Source of the DNA: JAYSFC01 sp041913505 | Lineage (GTDB): Bacteria; Pseudomonadota; Gammaproteobacteria; Burkholderiales; Burkholderiaceae_C | Assembly (NCBI GenBank): GCA_041913505.1 | Contig: JAYSFC010000015.1 | Coordinates: 1-40,674 of the forward strand | Reading direction: 5' to 3' | DNA length: 40,674 bases | Shown here: positions 39,456 through 40,674 of the stretch, one piece after another | How positions within the stretch are numbered: position 1 is the stretch's first letter | Layout of the letters: each line of letters begins with the position of its first letter | Program-made: the position numbers and the translations under genes | The notes under the pieces: generated by a model | The model's database searches: none | What the model was told of the DNA's origin: nothing | Seen by the model: only the letters and a program-made list of their open reading frames with translations

Positions 39456-39626
39456 AAAAAATTCCACTTTCCAGGTTAGAATTTTGTATTGTGGGATTGC
39501 GTTGCAAAAAACGTGATTTCGGACGACGGCCTCCAGCACAATCCCATACCGTCAACACCATGACCGTGCGTCGGGACGCTGCGGCCGGCGGCATGACCCG
39601 TTGTTTTTGTTTACCAGAGAGACAAG

Positions 39627-40674
39627 ATGAGCACCCAACAACCCACCATCATCTACACCCTGACCGATGAGGCGCCCCGCCTGGCCACGGCTTCGTTCCT
39701 GCCCATCGTGCGTGCCTTCGCAGCGCCCGCGGGCATCGCAGTGGTCGAAAGCGATATCTCGGTCGCAGCCCGTATCCTGGGCCAGTTCCCTGAGGCCCTG
39801 AGCGATGCGCAGAAGGTGCCCGATACCCTGGCCGAGCTGGGCAAGAAGACGCTGCAACCCGATGCCAACATCATCAAGCTGCCCAACATCAGCGCCTCCG
39901 TCGCGCAGTTGATGGCCGCCATCAAGGAACTGCAGGGCAAGGGCTACAAGATCCCCGACTTCCCCGAGGACCCCAAGACCGACGAAGAAAAGGCCATCCG
40001 CGCACGCTACAACAAGTGCATTGGCTCGGCCGTGAACCCCGTGCTGCGCGAAGGCAACTCCGACCGCCGTGCACCGAAGGCCGTGAAGGAATACGCGCGC
40101 AAAAACCCGCACAGCATGGCCGAGTGGAGCCAGGCTTCGCGCTCGCACGTGTCGCACATGCACGCCGGCGACTTCTACCATGGCGAGAAGTCCATGACGC
40201 TGGACCGCGCGCGCGACGTGAAGATGGAGCTCATCACCAAGAGCGGCAAGACCATCGTGCTCAAGCCCAAGGTCGCGCTGCTGGACGGCGAGATCATCGA
40301 CTCCATGTTCATGAGCAAGAAGGCCCTGCTGGCTTTCTATGAAAAGGAAATCGAGGACGCGCGCAAGACTGGCGTGATGTTCTCGCTGCACGTGAAGGCC
40401 ACGATGATGAAGGTCTCGCACCCCATCGTGTTCGGCCACTGCGTCAAGATTTTCTACAAGGAAGCCTTCGAGAAGCACGGCAAGCTGTTCGAGGAACTCG
40501 GCGTGAACGTGAACAACGGCATGGTGAACCTGTACGACAAGATCGCCACGCTGCCCACGGCACAGCGCGAAGAAGTCATGCGTGACCTGCACGCTTGCCA
40601 CGAGCACCGTCCCGAGCTGGCCATGGTCGACTCGGCCAAGGGCATCACCAACTTCCACTCGCCCAACGACATCA
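39627..40674 (+). CDS. icd: Isocitrate dehydrogenase, NADP-dependent, monomeric type (partial, 3' end missing)
   Basis: The first 349 residues of a protein whose family is about 740 long; the frame is open to the window end. The start ATG at 39627 follows AGAGAG. MSTQQPTIIYTLTDEAP, SAVNPVLREGNSDRRAP and SRSHVSHMHAGDFYHGEKS are typical of the monomeric IDH-II class, which is unrelated in length to the usual homodimeric enzyme. It oxidises isocitrate to 2-oxoglutarate with NADP in the TCA cycle. A long open frame on the opposite strand over the same bases is a shadow. Confidence 0.96.
   Translation, partial: MSTQQPTIIYTLTDEAPRLATASFLPIVRAFAAPAGIAVVESDISVAARILGQFPEALSDAQKVPDTLAELGKKTLQPDANIIKLPNISASVAQLMAAIKELQGKGYKIPDFPEDPKTDEEKAIRARYNKCIGSAVNPVLREGNSDRRAPKAVKEYARKNPHSMAEWSQASRSHVSHMHAGDFYHGEKSMTLDRARDVKMELITKSGKTIVLKPKVALLDGEIIDSMFMSKKALLAFYEKEIEDARKTGVMFSLHVKATMMKVSHPIVFGHCVKIFYKEAFEKHGKLFEELGVNVNNGMVNLYDKIATLPTAQREEVMRDLHACHEHRPELAMVDSAKGITNFHSPNDI

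Larger units (their letters stand above)
39300..39626. other. Intergenic region sodB / icd
   Basis: A 327-bp gap. It contains the sodB terminator (39353-39388), a perfect 9-bp palindrome with a 4-base loop (39434-39455) and an AT-rich part up to about 39520 that probably holds the icd promoter. The sequence TGGGATTG (39492-39499) is repeated inverted as CAATCCCA at 39539-39546. No gene is evident. Confidence 0.7.

Noticed and set aside
39552..40658. A 368-codon minus-strand open frame opposite icd
   Set aside because: The plus strand encodes an unmistakable monomeric isocitrate dehydrogenase; the reverse frame has the composition of a shadow.
1..40674. tRNA, rRNA, CRISPR array, insertion sequence or prophage
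   Set aside because: None seen on reading both strands: no CCA-ended cloverleaf, no regularly spaced repeats, and no transposase, integrase or phage structural gene.

Overview
The window is a gene-dense chromosomal segment (about 90% coding, strongly GC-rich, GC-biased third codon positions) of a betaproteobacterium. The best guess is family Comamonadaceae (Acidovorax / Alicycliphilus / Delftia relatives). That rests on the overall protein character, on blocks I recognise from Burkholderiales (pepA-holC next to lptFG; exbBD-lpxK-trm112-kdsB-adk; xseA-sodB), and on a short low-GC interspersed repeat that resembles ones I remember from this family. No rRNA, tRNA, insertion sequence, prophage or CRISPR array is visible; this is core and conserved accessory genome.

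Layout. 1-118 is the 3' end of alaS. 217-5759 is a plus-strand signalling cluster: an orphan periplasmic binding protein, a membrane GGDEF cyclase and a Cache-HAMP-GAF-HD-GYP phosphodiesterase; a second GGDEF protein faces it (5782-6837). A minus-strand tRNA-related block follows (trmB, gluQRS), then a renalase-like flavoprotein. A LysR regulator (9788-10735) is divergent from a plus-strand redox and electrophile-stress cluster: pirin, DoxX, flavodoxin, OsmC, second pirin. 14049-18180 is a tightly spaced minus-strand unit: SulP transporter, GGDEF protein, FlhG/MinD-like ATPase, TrhO.

18349-21119 (plus) holds a BON lipoprotein, cystathionine beta-lyase and a DUF2189 membrane protein. 21116-25904 (minus) reads lptF, lptG, cbiX, cysB, methionine aminotransferase, so LPS export is joined to sulfur metabolism. 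Divergent from lptF are pepA, holC and a small unknown protein, then a branched-chain amino acid binding protein with a strong terminator. A D-2-hydroxyacid dehydrogenase, a small unknown gene and lexA are on the minus strand; lexA is divergent from ansA across two good LexA boxes. 33000-36908 (minus) is exbB, exbD, lpxK, trm112-like, kdsB, adk, mostly envelope biogenesis. xseA, sodB and a partial monomeric isocitrate dehydrogenase gene (plus) end the window.

Most notable: (1) a likely binding protein / cyclase / phosphodiesterase sensory unit for c-di-GMP; (2) a 50-nt repeat found in frame inside xseA and supplying the stop codon of trhO in the same gapless register, with looser candidates in gluQRS, ansA and lpxK; (3) a LysR operator placed at about -64 to a putative promoter of the pirin cluster; (4) tandem LexA boxes shared by lexA and ansA; (5) a perfect DnaA box in the loop of an 8-bp inverted repeat between exbB and xseA. 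All names are from reading translated sequence; no database search was run.
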